10,155 nucleotides of DNA from DASPFV01 sp035620975 (GCA_035620975.1 DASPFV010000062.1:1-10155); one strand, 5' to 3'. Positions 1 through 6,499 are shown, counted from the first letter of the stretch. Program-made: numbers and translations. Notes: generated by a model from the sequence alone, not told the origin.

Positions 1-255
1 GTGGCCCTGCTGCCGGGCTTGATCGCACTCCCGGTGCCTCACACCTTTCTGATACCCTGGGTGCCCGGCACGACGCTGGTCGGGCTCGAGCCGCCGCTCG
101 ACGCCGAGGCACGCATGCACGTCGTAGTGGCGCCTGCGCCCGAAGATTTTCCACAGCCGCGCGGAATTCCGCGTGGTCGGGGCGCGCGAGGCAGGACAAA
201 GCCCCGCGTCAAGTGGCGTGTATCCAGGCCCGCGGAATGGCCGCAGACTTGCTAG
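1..255 (+). CDS. Hypothetical protein, C-terminal part (cut by window edge)
   Basis: An open frame runs from the first base to a TAG at 253-255. Over about the first 165 bases nearly every third codon position is G or C, which is the pattern of real genes in this window and favours this frame over the others. The visible residues are hydrophobic and proline-rich at first (LIALPVPHTFLIPWVPG), then acidic, and end in a basic Arg/Gly/Pro tail where codon preference weakens. No family or motif is recognised. The true start must lie left of the window; the GTG at position 1 is only the edge codon. The basic tail could be read-through after a frameshift, so this may also be the end of a decayed gene. 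A shadow frame cannot be excluded. Confidence 0.35.
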   Translation: MALLPGLIALPVPHTFLIPWVPGTTLVGLEPPLDAEARMHVVVAPAPEDFPQPRGIPRGRGARGRTKPRVKWRVSRPAEWPQTC

Positions 256-264
256 ACGACTGGC

Positions 265-465
265 ATGGCTATTCGACGAGCACTCGACGCCCGGCCCGGC
301 ACTCTGCCGGAGATCCGCCCCGACGGCAACAGCGTCAAGTTCCTCATCGACATCCCGACCGTGCGCTACATCCCACGGCTGGTGCTTCGGTGCGACGGCG
401 ACGGCAACGTCTGGGCCTCGATTGCAGACGGCGATCGACGCGACTGCGGCGACCGAACGGAATAG
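265..465 (+). CDS. Possible small ORF of 66 codons, function unknown
   Basis: An ATG at 265 opens a 66-codon frame in the same phase as the fragment that ends at 255. Third positions are almost all G or C between about 300 and 415 (residues around NSVKFLIDIPTVRYIPRLVL), which looks like coding sequence. The C-terminal 15 or so codons lose this bias. I see no convincing ribosome binding site before the ATG and recognise no family. Since the neighbouring CBS gene is broken and the frame continues the phase of the fragment to its left, this may be a remnant of a longer gene and not a working small protein. Confidence 0.22.
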   Translation: MAIRRALDARPGTLPEIRPDGNSVKFLIDIPTVRYIPRLVLRCDGDGNVWASIADGDRRDCGDRTE

Positions 466-541
466 CCTCCTCGCCTCCGTCATCCGCTCCACGTCCGGTG
501 CCGTTGCGCCTCCCTTCAGCCGGCGGTCGACTCTGCTCTTG

Positions 542-709
542 ACGTCGCGCCCTGGTGACCAGCCTGACCCGATCGGCCAGCTCCTCCGGGAGCAGGCTCA
601 TGACATCATCGAGCGCCAGCACGCCGGGGTGGCATCCGTCGTCATCGACGAGCGGGATGCGCCTGACACCTCCTGCCGTCATCCGCGCGAGCACGTCCTC
701 GATGGGTCA
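542..709 (-). pseudogene. CBS-domain protein remnant (last half of the second CBS domain)
   Basis: Reading leftwards from 706, about 55 codons give PIEDVLARMTAGGVRRIPLV, then DDDG, then GVLALDDVMSLLPEELADRV. This is the classic second half of a CBS domain: helix, the G-V-R-R-I/L-P-V-V strand, the D-x-x-G turn, G-V-L/V and the L-D-D helix, with the usual short C-terminal helix. Two-domain CBS proteins of this kind are about 140 residues; here the first CBS domain and the start of the second are missing. A TGA at 707-709 lies in frame directly before the first recognisable residue, so no start is available except a GTG inside the domain. The remnant lies 58 bp beyond the end of the phosphoribosyltransferase gene, on the same strand. 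It fits a deletion or frameshift that destroyed an operon partner. CBS modules bind adenine nucleotides; this fragment should not fold alone. Confidence 0.6.
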
Positions 710-767
710 TCGCGGTGTCATCTCCTGCCTCGTCGTGGAGTGCCCGCGCCGCTCCACGCGCGCCGGG

Positions 768-1412
768 TCACCGGCCGGCGGCGGCGGCCCGGGGCTTCGA
801 CAGGGCGGCCACGACCTCCTCGTCGGAGACCTGCGAGAAGTCGCGGAAGTGGTTGCCGATTGCGAACATGAATTCCGGGGTCTCGAGGCAGACGATCTCG
901 TCGGCCTCCCTGCGGATCCTCAGCAGGGTGTCGCCCGGTGCCACCGCCGTGGCCGCAATCAGCCGGGCCGGCTGACGCGCCCGGACCGCGCGGAGCGCCG
1001 CAATCATCGTGGACCCGGTGGCAATGCCGTCGTCGAGCACGATGGCCACGCGGCCGGTCACCTCGATGGGCGGCCGCGTCTGTCCGTACAGGTTCCGCCG
1101 CCAGGCCAGCATCTTCATCTGCTCGGCCTTCTCGGTTTCGAGGTATCGATCGGTCCACAGGTCACGCGTGTCCGGATACACGTAGGTGGCGCCCAGCTCG
1201 TCGATCGAGCCAATCGCGAGCTCCGGATTATGGGGTGCCCGGAGCTTGCGGACCAGCACGACGTCGAGATCGCCGTCCAGCGCGTCGGCGAGAATCCGGC
1301 CCATCGGCACGGCCCCGCGCGGAATGGCCAGCACCACGGGGTGCCGGCTGCGATACTTGTCCAGGCGCGCGGCGAGCAGCCGCGCGGCCTGCGCCCTGTT
1401 GTCGAACGCCAT
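768..1412 (-). CDS. Stand-alone phosphoribosyltransferase (type I PRTase fold)
   Basis: This 214-residue cytosolic protein has the type I phosphoribosyltransferase fold. The PRPP-binding signature, two hydrophobic residues and two acids before a small-residue loop, is VAIVLDDGIATGS at residues 122-134. Early in the protein, AIPRGAVPMG (29-38) and VVLVRKLRAPHNPELAIGSI (51-70) are typical of the group resembling the N-terminal half of mycobacterial Rv0571c, which transfers phosphoribose to or from an unknown base. The ATG at 1412 is chosen because AGGAG lies 6 nt before it (1419-1423) and the family starts with a short F-x-N/D-R-x-x-A-A-x-x-L-A helix, seen here. An 18-codon upstream extension is not family-like. 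It lies 67 bp downstream of the tandem stress protein, on the same strand, so co-transcription is likely. The substrate cannot be read from sequence; a ComF-like or purine-salvage role is possible but unsupported. Confidence 0.9.
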   Translation of the reverse strand: MAFDNRAQAARLLAARLDKYRSRHPVVLAIPRGAVPMGRILADALDGDLDVVLVRKLRAPHNPELAIGSIDELGATYVYPDTRDLWTDRYLETEKAEQMKMLAWRRNLYGQTRPPIEVTGRVAIVLDDGIATGSTMIAALRAVRARQPARLIAATAVAPGDTLLRIRREADEIVCLETPEFMFAIGNHFRDFSQVSDEEVVAALSKPRAAAAGR

Positions 1413-1479
1413 GGGGCTCTCCTCTTCTCCGGAGCGGTCCGGCCGTCGAGCATGCGGGCTCTTCACGTGTTGTCCTCGC

Positions 1480-2385
1480 TCATCCCGTTCGCACGGTCAG
1501 CACGGGACAGACCGCCTGCCGTACGACGTGCTGAGTAGTCGAGCCGAACATCATCAGATCGACGCCGCTGCGTCCGCGAACGCCCATGACGATCAGCTCG
1601 ACCCCCTGCTCAGACGCCGTGCGGAGAATCTCGCGGTAGGGTTTCCCGATCGTCACCCGCTCGTCGACGTCGGCGAACTGCCGGGCCGAATCGGGGACGG
1701 CGGCCCTGAGCCGCTCGCGGGCCGTGGCTTCGAGACGCTCGCGGTACTCCCGGAGCGACAGGAATCCCAGCTCCGGAGCGTCTCCTTCGGGCAGCAGCTC
1801 CAGCACGTGCAGGACGGAGAGCCGCGCATCGGCCTCCTCTGCAAGCGCGACCGCGAACTGCAGTGCCCGCAGCGAGGAGTCGGAGAAGTCCACGGCACAG
1901 AGGATGCGGCGGAAAGTGGGCGTCGCGCCGGCGACGCGGGGCGGCACCGTGAGCACCGGACATGACGCCTTGCGCAGCACCCGCTCGGTGACCGAGCCGA
2001 GAAACAGCCGCTCGAAGCCGGAGCGGCCATGGGTACCCATGACGATCAGGTCGGCCGACAGGGTCCGGGCGCGCCCTGCGATCTGTTCGACGGCGAGGCC
2101 CTCGCCGATCTCGATCGAGAGCTGAACGCCGCTTCCGGCCAGCGGCGCCGTGAACTCCTGCAGCGCCTGCCGCAGCTGCTCGCGATGCGTCTCCGACAGA
2201 CCCAGCGGCTCGAGCGCCGGGGGGCCGTCATAGGGAACGATCGGCAGCGGATGCGTCGCGGTATAGGTATGAAAGACGGTGATCGTCGATTCGTACCAGC
2301 GCGCAAGCGTCAGCGCGTATGACAGCGCGTGGCGCGAGCACTCCGAGAAGTCGACCGGACAGAGGATCCAGCGAATCTCGATCAC
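1480..2385 (-). CDS. Tandem universal stress protein (two UspA domains)
   Basis: The protein has 301 residues and two complete UspA domains, about residues 4-148 and 158-299, each beginning with I-L-C-x-V-D-F-S and ending with C-P-V-L-T-V. Both keep the ATP-binding motif G-x-x-G-(9 residues)-G-S: GTHG with GS at 117-131 and GVRG with GS at 268-282. Both halves should therefore bind ATP, as shown for the tandem protein Rv2623 of M. tuberculosis, whose family acts in energy-limited growth arrest. The start is the GTG at 2385, preceded by AGGAGG at 8 nt; 77 upstream in-frame codons are rich in Arg and Pro and have no family match. It lies upstream of the phosphoribosyltransferase, and probably heads that transcript. 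Its promoter should lie in 2386-2500, but I see no convincing -35/-10 pair there. Confidence 0.93.
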   Translation of the reverse strand: MIEIRWILCPVDFSECSRHALSYALTLARWYESTITVFHTYTATHPLPIVPYDGPPALEPLGLSETHREQLRQALQEFTAPLAGSGVQLSIEIGEGLAVEQIAGRARTLSADLIVMGTHGRSGFERLFLGSVTERVLRKASCPVLTVPPRVAGATPTFRRILCAVDFSDSSLRALQFAVALAEEADARLSVLHVLELLPEGDAPELGFLSLREYRERLEATARERLRAAVPDSARQFADVDERVTIGKPYREILRTASEQGVELIVMGVRGRSGVDLMMFGSTTQHVVRQAVCPVLTVRTG

Positions 2386-2393
2386 GGACGCAT

Positions 2394-2399
2394 CCTCCT
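2394..2399 (-). promoter_or_regulatory. Ribosome binding site fixing the GTG start of the stress protein
   Basis: The - strand reads AGGAGG here, 8 nt before the GTG at 2385. It is a near-perfect Shine-Dalgarno match at a good distance and it decides the start in favour of this GTG, right before the conserved I-E-I-R-W-I-L-C-P-V-D-F-S opening. The nearby ATG at 2393 runs into a stop after three codons. Confidence 0.8.
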
Positions 2400-2727
2400 C
2401 GCGCCGGTCGCGCGGGCCCGGCGCCTTCGACGGCATCTCATTCAAGGCTTCTGCCACGCCACGCCGCATCCATCGGGTGCTCGGGTGAACGAACGCGGGG
2501 AACCGCCAAGGAGGAGACGTCGACCCGTGCGCGTGAGGGAAAGTCGAGGCTCGTGTCTTCGCTGCGCGATGCCTGGGCCGGCGCCGTGCGAACCGCCCCA
2601 CCGACTGAGGCTGCAAGTCCCCTGGAGCGATGGCTGCGTTCGAATCGGCGCCGCCGGATCATCGGCTGAAGGCGTAGCCCCGGCCGTCAGCTCCTCGAGC
2701 AAATACCGCACCACCGAAAGGGACACC

Positions 2728-2820
2728 GGGGGGCTTCGCCCCGCCGGACCCCCCATCGCCGTCGCTCGCGGGGGCCCACATCCCCGCTCCGCTCCGGCGG
2801 GGCGCGCCCTTGGCGCGCCT
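2728..2820. repeat. GC-rich hairpin block, possible dispersed intergenic repeat
   Basis: Two compact inverted repeats lie here. GGGGC-TTC-GCCCC (2730-2742) has a 5-bp stem and 3-nt loop. GGCGCGCC-CTT-GGCGCGCC (2801-2819) has an 8-bp stem and 3-nt loop, and each arm is itself a palindrome. Between them the sequence is runs of G and C (GGGGGCCC, CCCCGCTCCGCTCCGGCGGGG) that can pair further. No T-tract follows on either strand, so it is not a classic intrinsic terminator. The look is that of a REP-like or other dispersed element, but copy number cannot be judged from one window. Confidence 0.5.
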
Positions 2821-2895
2821 GTTTCAGTGACATCGTGGGTCCGGCGCAGGCGGATGGGGAAACTAGAGGCGAGCCCGGGAGCGGCTCCTGCCGAC

Positions 2896-2929
2896 CCGTC
2901 GGCTCGCCGATGGTACCGAAAGCCGACGG
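2896..2929. repeat. 9-bp perfect inverted repeat upstream of the phosphorylase gene
   Basis: CCGTCGGCT (2896-2904) and AGCCGACGG (2921-2929) are perfect reverse complements with a 16-bp spacer that contains the palindrome GGTACC (2912-2917). The repeat lies 127 bp before the TTG start of the phosphorylase gene. It could be an operator for a dimeric regulator or an RNA hairpin in the leader. No T-tract follows, so termination is unlikely. Confidence 0.4.
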
Positions 2930-2978
2930 AAATCCGGTCACGCCTGTCGCGAATCCGTCAGAACCTTTCGGACTTCAA

Positions 2979-3004
2979 GGTTCCGCGTTCAGGGTTCCGG
3001 GTTC
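2979..3004. repeat. Short imperfect direct repeat (GGTTCCGSGTTC twice)
   Basis: GGTTCCGCGTTC (2979-2990) and GGTTCCGGGTTC (2993-3004) differ at one base and are separated by AG. The unit is low in complexity and sits about 50 bp before the phosphorylase start. It resembles short slippage-type repeats and has no evident role. Confidence 0.4.
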
Positions 3005-3046
3005 GTTTGAGCAGCGCTCTTGCAGACGGTGAGGTGACTTCCGCTC

Positions 3047-3051
3047 GGGAG
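3047..3051 (+). promoter_or_regulatory. Ribosome binding site for the TTG start of the phosphorylase
   Basis: GGGAG lies 5 nt before the TTG at 3057. A stop codon (TGA, 3030-3032) is in frame just upstream and there is no ATG or GTG between it and 3057. The next in-frame ATG (3081) would remove the conserved A-Y-F-S opening of the family. TTG is therefore the most likely start. Confidence 0.7.
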
Positions 3052-3056
3052 CGACT

Positions 3057-4739
3057 TTGGCTCAGGTCGCCTACTTCTCCATGGAGATCGGGCTCGAGAC
3101 CCGGATACCGACGTATGCCGGCGGGCTTGGCGTGCTGGCCGGTGATACGTTGCGGTCGGCGGCCGATCTCGGGCGGAGCATGGTTGGGGTCACCCTGCTG
3201 CATCGCAAGGGCTATTTCCGCCAGCGCCTCGACGCGAGGGGTCGCCAGTCGGAGGAGCCCGTCGCCTGGGCAGTCGAGGACATCCTCCGGCCGGCGCCTG
3301 CGCGCATCGGCGTCGAGTTGAATGGCCGCCTGGTGCAGGTGGGTGCATGGCTCTACGAACTGCGCGGCGCAGGCGGGGCCGTCCCGGTCTACCTGCTCGA
3401 CACCGACGTCGCCGGGAACTCCGACGACGACCGCAGACTGACGGACGCGCTCTACGGAGGGGACGCGTCGTACCGGTTGAGCCAGGAGGTCGTGCTCGGC
3501 GTGGGCGGGGTGCGGATGCTGCGCGCGCTGGGGTATACGCAGATCGATCGCTTTCACATGAACGAGGGGCACTCGAGCCTGCTCGTCGTGGCACTGCTCG
3601 AAGAGCAGGCACACCAGGCAGGACGCACCGAGATCACGGCGGAGGACGTGGCCGCCGTGCGGGCGCGGTGCGTCTTCACGACGCACACGCCGGTTCCGGC
3701 CGGCCACGATCGGTTCGACCTGAACGCGGCGCGCCGCATGCTCGACGCGCGCTCGATGCGTGTCCTCGAGGACCACGGATGCCTCGGCGGGGTTCTGAAC
3801 ATGACCTACCTGGCGCTCAACTCCAGCCACTACGTGAACGGCGTGGCCATGACGCACGGCGAGGTCTCCCGCCAGATGTTCGGGGGCTACACCGTCGACG
3901 CGATCACGAATGGCGTACACGCAGCGACGTGGGCGGCGGAGGAGTTCCAGGCGCTGTTCGATCGACACATTCCCGGCTGGCGGCGCGACAACTTCAGCCT
4001 GCGCTACGCGCTGAGCATCCCGCGCGAGGAGGTCTGGAACGCACACGAAGGCGCCAAGCGTCGCCTGATCGAGCTGGTCATGCGCGAGACGACGCTGAGC
4101 CTCGACCCCGCGGTCTTCACGATCGGCTTCGCCCGCAGGGCCGCAGCCTACAAGCGCGCGGACCTGCTGATCCACGACGTCGAGCGGCTCAAGGCGATCG
4201 ACGCGACGGTCGGCCCCCTCCAGGTCGTCTACGCGGGCAAGGCGCACCCCCGGGACGAAGCTGGAAAGGCGGTAATCGAGCGGATCTTCGAGGCGAGGCA
4301 CTCGCTGGGCAGCCGCGTGCCGCTCGCGTATCTCGAAGACTACGACATGGATCGGGCCCGGCTGCTGGCGTCGGGCGTGGACCTCTGGCTGAACACGCCG
4401 CAGCCGCCGCTCGAGGCCTCCGGCACCAGCGGCATGAAGGCGGCACTGAACGGCGTGCCCAGTTTGAGCGTGCTCGACGGCTGGTGGATGGAGGGCCACG
4501 TCGAAGGCGTGACTGGCTGGGCGATCGACGCGCCGGGGACCCTGCCGCCCTCAGCCGCCGCCCGTTCGGAGCTCGATGCCGCGTCGCTGTACGACAAGCT
4601 GGAGCACACCATCCTGCCGCTCTTCTATCACCGGCGCGACAGCTTCGTCGACGTGATGCGCCAGGCCATCGCGCTCAACGGATCGTTCTTCAACAGCCAC
4701 CGGATGGTCGAAGAGTACGTTCTCAAGGCGTATGCGTAA
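3057..4739 (+). CDS. glgP: Alpha-glucan (glycogen/maltodextrin) phosphorylase, short form
   Basis: This cytosolic GT35 enzyme releases glucose 1-phosphate from alpha-1,4-glucan ends using phosphate and pyridoxal phosphate. The 560 residues match the TIGR02094-type bacterial and archaeal branch. They start with VAYFSMEIGLE (4-14) and the Gly-rich AGGLGVLAGD (21-30), then NEGHSS (169-174), TTHTPVPAG (208-216), GFARRAAAYKR (357-367) and AGKAHPRDEAGK (393-404). The cofactor region is EASGTSGMKAALNG (453-466), with Lys461 as the expected PLP Schiff-base residue. Many relatives carry an additional N-terminal DUF3417 region and exceed 700 residues. Here an in-frame stop at 3030 and the TTG start show it is absent, so this is a core-only form, not an obvious truncation. 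The gene is transcribed alone and converges on the 4851-5837 gene. Link to the stress genes is by position: breakdown of stored glucan supplies sugar phosphate during starvation. Confidence 0.93.
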   Translation: MAQVAYFSMEIGLETRIPTYAGGLGVLAGDTLRSAADLGRSMVGVTLLHRKGYFRQRLDARGRQSEEPVAWAVEDILRPAPARIGVELNGRLVQVGAWLYELRGAGGAVPVYLLDTDVAGNSDDDRRLTDALYGGDASYRLSQEVVLGVGGVRMLRALGYTQIDRFHMNEGHSSLLVVALLEEQAHQAGRTEITAEDVAAVRARCVFTTHTPVPAGHDRFDLNAARRMLDARSMRVLEDHGCLGGVLNMTYLALNSSHYVNGVAMTHGEVSRQMFGGYTVDAITNGVHAATWAAEEFQALFDRHIPGWRRDNFSLRYALSIPREEVWNAHEGAKRRLIELVMRETTLSLDPAVFTIGFARRAAAYKRADLLIHDVERLKAIDATVGPLQVVYAGKAHPRDEAGKAVIERIFEARHSLGSRVPLAYLEDYDMDRARLLASGVDLWLNTPQPPLEASGTSGMKAALNGVPSLSVLDGWWMEGHVEGVTGWAIDAPGTLPPSAAARSELDAASLYDKLEHTILPLFYHRRDSFVDVMRQAIALNGSFFNSHRMVEEYVLKAYA

Positions 4740-4744
4740 CAGAA

Positions 4745-4833
4745 CGGCTCTGGGCTCTCGGCTCTGGGCTCTCGGTTCTGGGCTCTCGGCGCTGGCAAGA
4801 CCCTGCGTCTCGAGCCTCATGAGCCGAGAGCCC
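4745..4833. repeat. 14-bp tandem repeat plus inverted copy between convergent genes
   Basis: The unit CGGCTCTGGGCTCT occurs at 4745-4758 and 4759-4772, again with one change at 4773-4786, and as a degraded part from 4787. An inverted copy follows: GGGCTCTCGGCTC (4752-4764) is the exact reverse complement of GAGCCGAGAGCCC (4821-4833), 13 bp. The block fills most of the 111-bp gap between the 3' ends of the phosphorylase and the dehydrogenase-like gene. RNA from either strand could form a long stem, which might stop transcription from both sides, but no T-tract is present. It may equally be a slippage-grown simple repeat. Confidence 0.7.
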
Positions 4834-4850
4834 TCAAGCCGCGAGTCGCT

Positions 4851-5837
4851 TCATCCCCTCCAGCCCTGAAGCACCCGCAGGTAGCTGGCCCGCTCGAAGT
4901 GCGCCGGATCCGAACACCGGGTCAGGTTCGATTGCCCACGGAACGCCTCGATCGAATCGTACTCATGGTGATGCATCCAGTAGCGGAGCCCCTGCTCCAT
5001 CGCGCGGAAGTGCTGCGGACCATACTCGAGCACGGCCGACACGATCTGCACGGCGTGAGCGCCCGCCAGGAGCGCCTTGATGCCGTCGATCACGGTGTGC
5101 ACGCCGCCTGTCGCGGCAAGCGATGCCCGTACCCGGCCCGAGAGCGCCGCCAGCCAGCGAAGCCTGAGCAGCAGGTCGGCGCTCGTCGACAGCCGCACGT
5201 TCGGTACCACCTCGAGCGTCTCGATGTCGATGTCGGCCTGGTAGAACCTGTTGAAGAGGACCAACCCGTCCGTGCCGGCCTCATCGAGGCGCATGGCCAG
5301 ATTGGCGAACGCCGTGTAGAACGGCGACAGCTTCACGCTGACCGGAATGCGTACCAGCTCCTTGACGCTCCTCACGAGCTCCTCGACCTCGGCCTCCACG
5401 GCGGCCGCGGTGTCCTGCAGGCCGGTCGAGAGGTAGTACACGTTCAGCTCGAGTGCATCGGCCCCCGCCTGTTCGACCAGGGGCACGTACCGCAGCCAGC
5501 CATCGATGCCGGTGCCGTTCAGCGAGGCGAGCACGGGAACGGTAACGGCCGACTTGATCAGCCGGATCTGTTCCAGATAGTCCGCTGGATCCAGGGGAAA
5601 CTTCTCCGGCCTGGGAAAGAACGCCCGGCTGTTCGCGAATTCCCGCCGCCAGTCGGGCACGACCGTCCGGGGCGCGGCGCGCCCGATCTGCTCTTCGAAC
5701 AGCGAATGCATCACGATGGCGGCGCAGCCGGCGTCTTCCAGCCGCCTCACGCTGTCGAGATGACCCGTCAAGGGCGAGGCCCCCATGACGAAGGGGTGCG
5801 CCAGGGTGAGGCCCATGTACGAGGTTGTGAGCGTCAT
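4851..5837 (-). CDS. Dihydroorotate dehydrogenase-like flavoprotein
   Basis: This 328-residue protein has the FMN-binding TIM-barrel layout of class 1 dihydroorotate dehydrogenases. Visible landmarks are NPFVMGASPLTG-like HPFVMGASPLTG (14-25), PVLASLNG (101-108), ALELNVYYLSTG (128-139), IPVSVKLSPFYT (164-175), LFNRFYQADIDIE (194-206) and ATGGVHTVIDG (242-252). True class 1 enzymes have N-L-S-C-P-N (catalytic Cys) after the E-L-N strand; here the equivalent is N-V-Y-Y-L-S, so the base is missing. It belongs to a recognised subgroup usually annotated only as DHOD-like, and a pyrimidine role should not be assumed. The ATG at 5837 is preceded by GGAG (5842-5845) at 4 nt and opens the family pattern; 69 upstream in-frame codons are not family-like. 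No pyrimidine gene is nearby. It is divergent from the YbhB gene, 200 bp apart. Confidence 0.9.
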   Translation of the reverse strand: MTLTTSYMGLTLAHPFVMGASPLTGHLDSVRRLEDAGCAAIVMHSLFEEQIGRAAPRTVVPDWRREFANSRAFFPRPEKFPLDPADYLEQIRLIKSAVTVPVLASLNGTGIDGWLRYVPLVEQAGADALELNVYYLSTGLQDTAAAVEAEVEELVRSVKELVRIPVSVKLSPFYTAFANLAMRLDEAGTDGLVLFNRFYQADIDIETLEVVPNVRLSTSADLLLRLRWLAALSGRVRASLAATGGVHTVIDGIKALLAGAHAVQIVSAVLEYGPQHFRAMEQGLRYWMHHHEYDSIEAFRGQSNLTRCSDPAHFERASYLRVLQGWRG

Positions 5838-6037
5838 GGCTCTCCGCTCCGAATCCGACCGTGCCGCGAGCGTCTCCGTCGCCGCCGACACCGGGCGCGC
5901 CTTGTGCCAGGATTCCGGCTGCTCGGGCCTGTCACCCCGGATCCGTGCAACGCGCATGCCCCGGAAGGCCGCGGCCAGGCCCGGCCATGGCTCGCCGTTT
6001 GCGTCATTGACCCGGATAATCCATCCGGAGGGATCGC
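5838..6037. promoter_or_regulatory. Divergent promoter region between the DHOD-like and YbhB genes
   Basis: The 200 bp separate two start codons on opposite strands and must hold both 5' signals. GGAG for the - strand gene is at 5842-5845 and GGAGGG for the + strand gene at 6027-6032. On the + strand TTGACC (6007-6012) and GATAAT (6015-6020) resemble sigma-70 hexamers but are only 2 bp apart, so they are not a matched pair. No clear operator is seen. The location is inferred from gene orientation. Confidence 0.45.
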
Positions 6038-6499
6038 ATGGCACTGCAGCTGACGTCCCGCGCGTTCGAAGCCGGCGGCGCGATCCCGCGGAGGTTCACG
6101 TGTGATGGCGAAGATGTCTCTCCGCCGCTCGAGTGGCGTGACGCCCCGACGGCCGCAGCGAGCTTCGTCCTCGTGGTCGACGACCCCGACGCACCCCGCG
6201 CCACCTGGGTTCACTGGCTGCTGTACGACCTGCCCGCCGGTTTCGTCGAGCTCCCCGACGGGGTGCCACCCGATCGGCAGCTAGGGTCCGGCGCGCGTCA
6301 GGGGTTCAATGATTTCCGCAAGGTGGGATATGGTGGTCCCTGTCCACCGTCCGGCCCGGCGCATCGCTACTTCTTCCGGCTCTATGCGCTCGACGTGAAG
6401 CTCGGGCTGCGCGCGGGCGCGCGGAGGGCAGAGCTCGAGCAGGCCATGAAGGGACACGTGATGGACCAGGCCGAGCTGATGGGCCGCTACGGGCGTTGA
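6038..6499 (+). CDS. YbhB/YbcL family Raf kinase inhibitor-like protein (PEBP fold)
   Basis: This 153-residue protein belongs to the bacterial phosphatidylethanolamine-binding protein group. It carries the anion-pocket signature, VVDDPDAP (46-53) followed by WVHWLLYDLP (57-66), and the second block FRKVGYGGPCPPSG (93-106) with HRYFFRLYALD (109-119). The length matches E. coli YbhB (about 158). The early F-T-C-D-G-E-D-x-S-P-P-L-x-W (20-33) is also a family hallmark. No signal peptide is seen, so it should be cytosolic. GGAGGG lies 5 nt before the ATG. It is followed on the same strand, after 88 bp, by the PRPP synthetase. The biochemical role of the bacterial family is poorly defined, despite the name; ligand binding is expected from the conserved pocket, but a kinase-inhibitor function is not. 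Confidence 0.93.
   Translation: MALQLTSRAFEAGGAIPRRFTCDGEDVSPPLEWRDAPTAAASFVLVVDDPDAPRATWVHWLLYDLPAGFVELPDGVPPDRQLGSGARQGFNDFRKVGYGGPCPPSGPAHRYFFRLYALDVKLGLRAGARRAELEQAMKGHVMDQAELMGRYGR

Larger units (their letters stand above)
2386..3056. other. 671-bp intergenic stretch between divergent stress-protein and phosphorylase genes
   Basis: I find no convincing gene in this stretch. The frames that cross it carry no family motif, and codon preference is poor. A partly coding-like + frame ends at a TGA near 2669 (tail S-N-R-R-R-R-I-I-G) but has no start and no family. The stretch holds a strong Shine-Dalgarno-like AAGGAGGAG (2508-2516) with no credible gene after it, a GC-rich hairpin block (2728-2820), an inverted repeat (2896-2929) and a short imperfect direct repeat (2979-3004). 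It must include the promoters of both flanking divergent genes, though no clear sigma-70 hexamer pair stands out. The + strand side ends in the ribosome binding site of the phosphorylase. Confidence 0.6.

Noticed and set aside
555..1538. 327-codon + strand frame opposite the phosphoribosyltransferase
   Set aside because: Antisense shadow of a gene with a clear PRPP motif; no recognisable family.
2508..2529. AAGGAGGAG followed by GTG at 2527 as a gene start
   Set aside because: The frame that follows has no motif, poor codon preference, and runs into the phosphorylase gene in another phase.
2386..2616. 77-codon N-terminal extension of the stress protein
   Set aside because: Arg/Pro-rich, not family-like, and a near-perfect Shine-Dalgarno site marks the GTG at 2385.
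2958..4499. 513-codon open frame on the - strand opposite the phosphorylase
   Set aside because: It is the mirror of a well-supported gene with all motifs on the + strand; its translation is His/Arg/Val-rich with no family features, typical of antisense frames in high-GC DNA.
6007..6020. TTGACC and GATAAT as a sigma-70 promoter for the YbhB gene
   Set aside because: The two hexamers are 2 bp apart and no matching partner is found 16-18 bp away from either.
4899..6053. 384-codon + strand frame opposite the DHOD-like gene
   Set aside because: Antisense shadow; the - strand has flavoprotein motifs, a ribosome binding site and proper codon preference.
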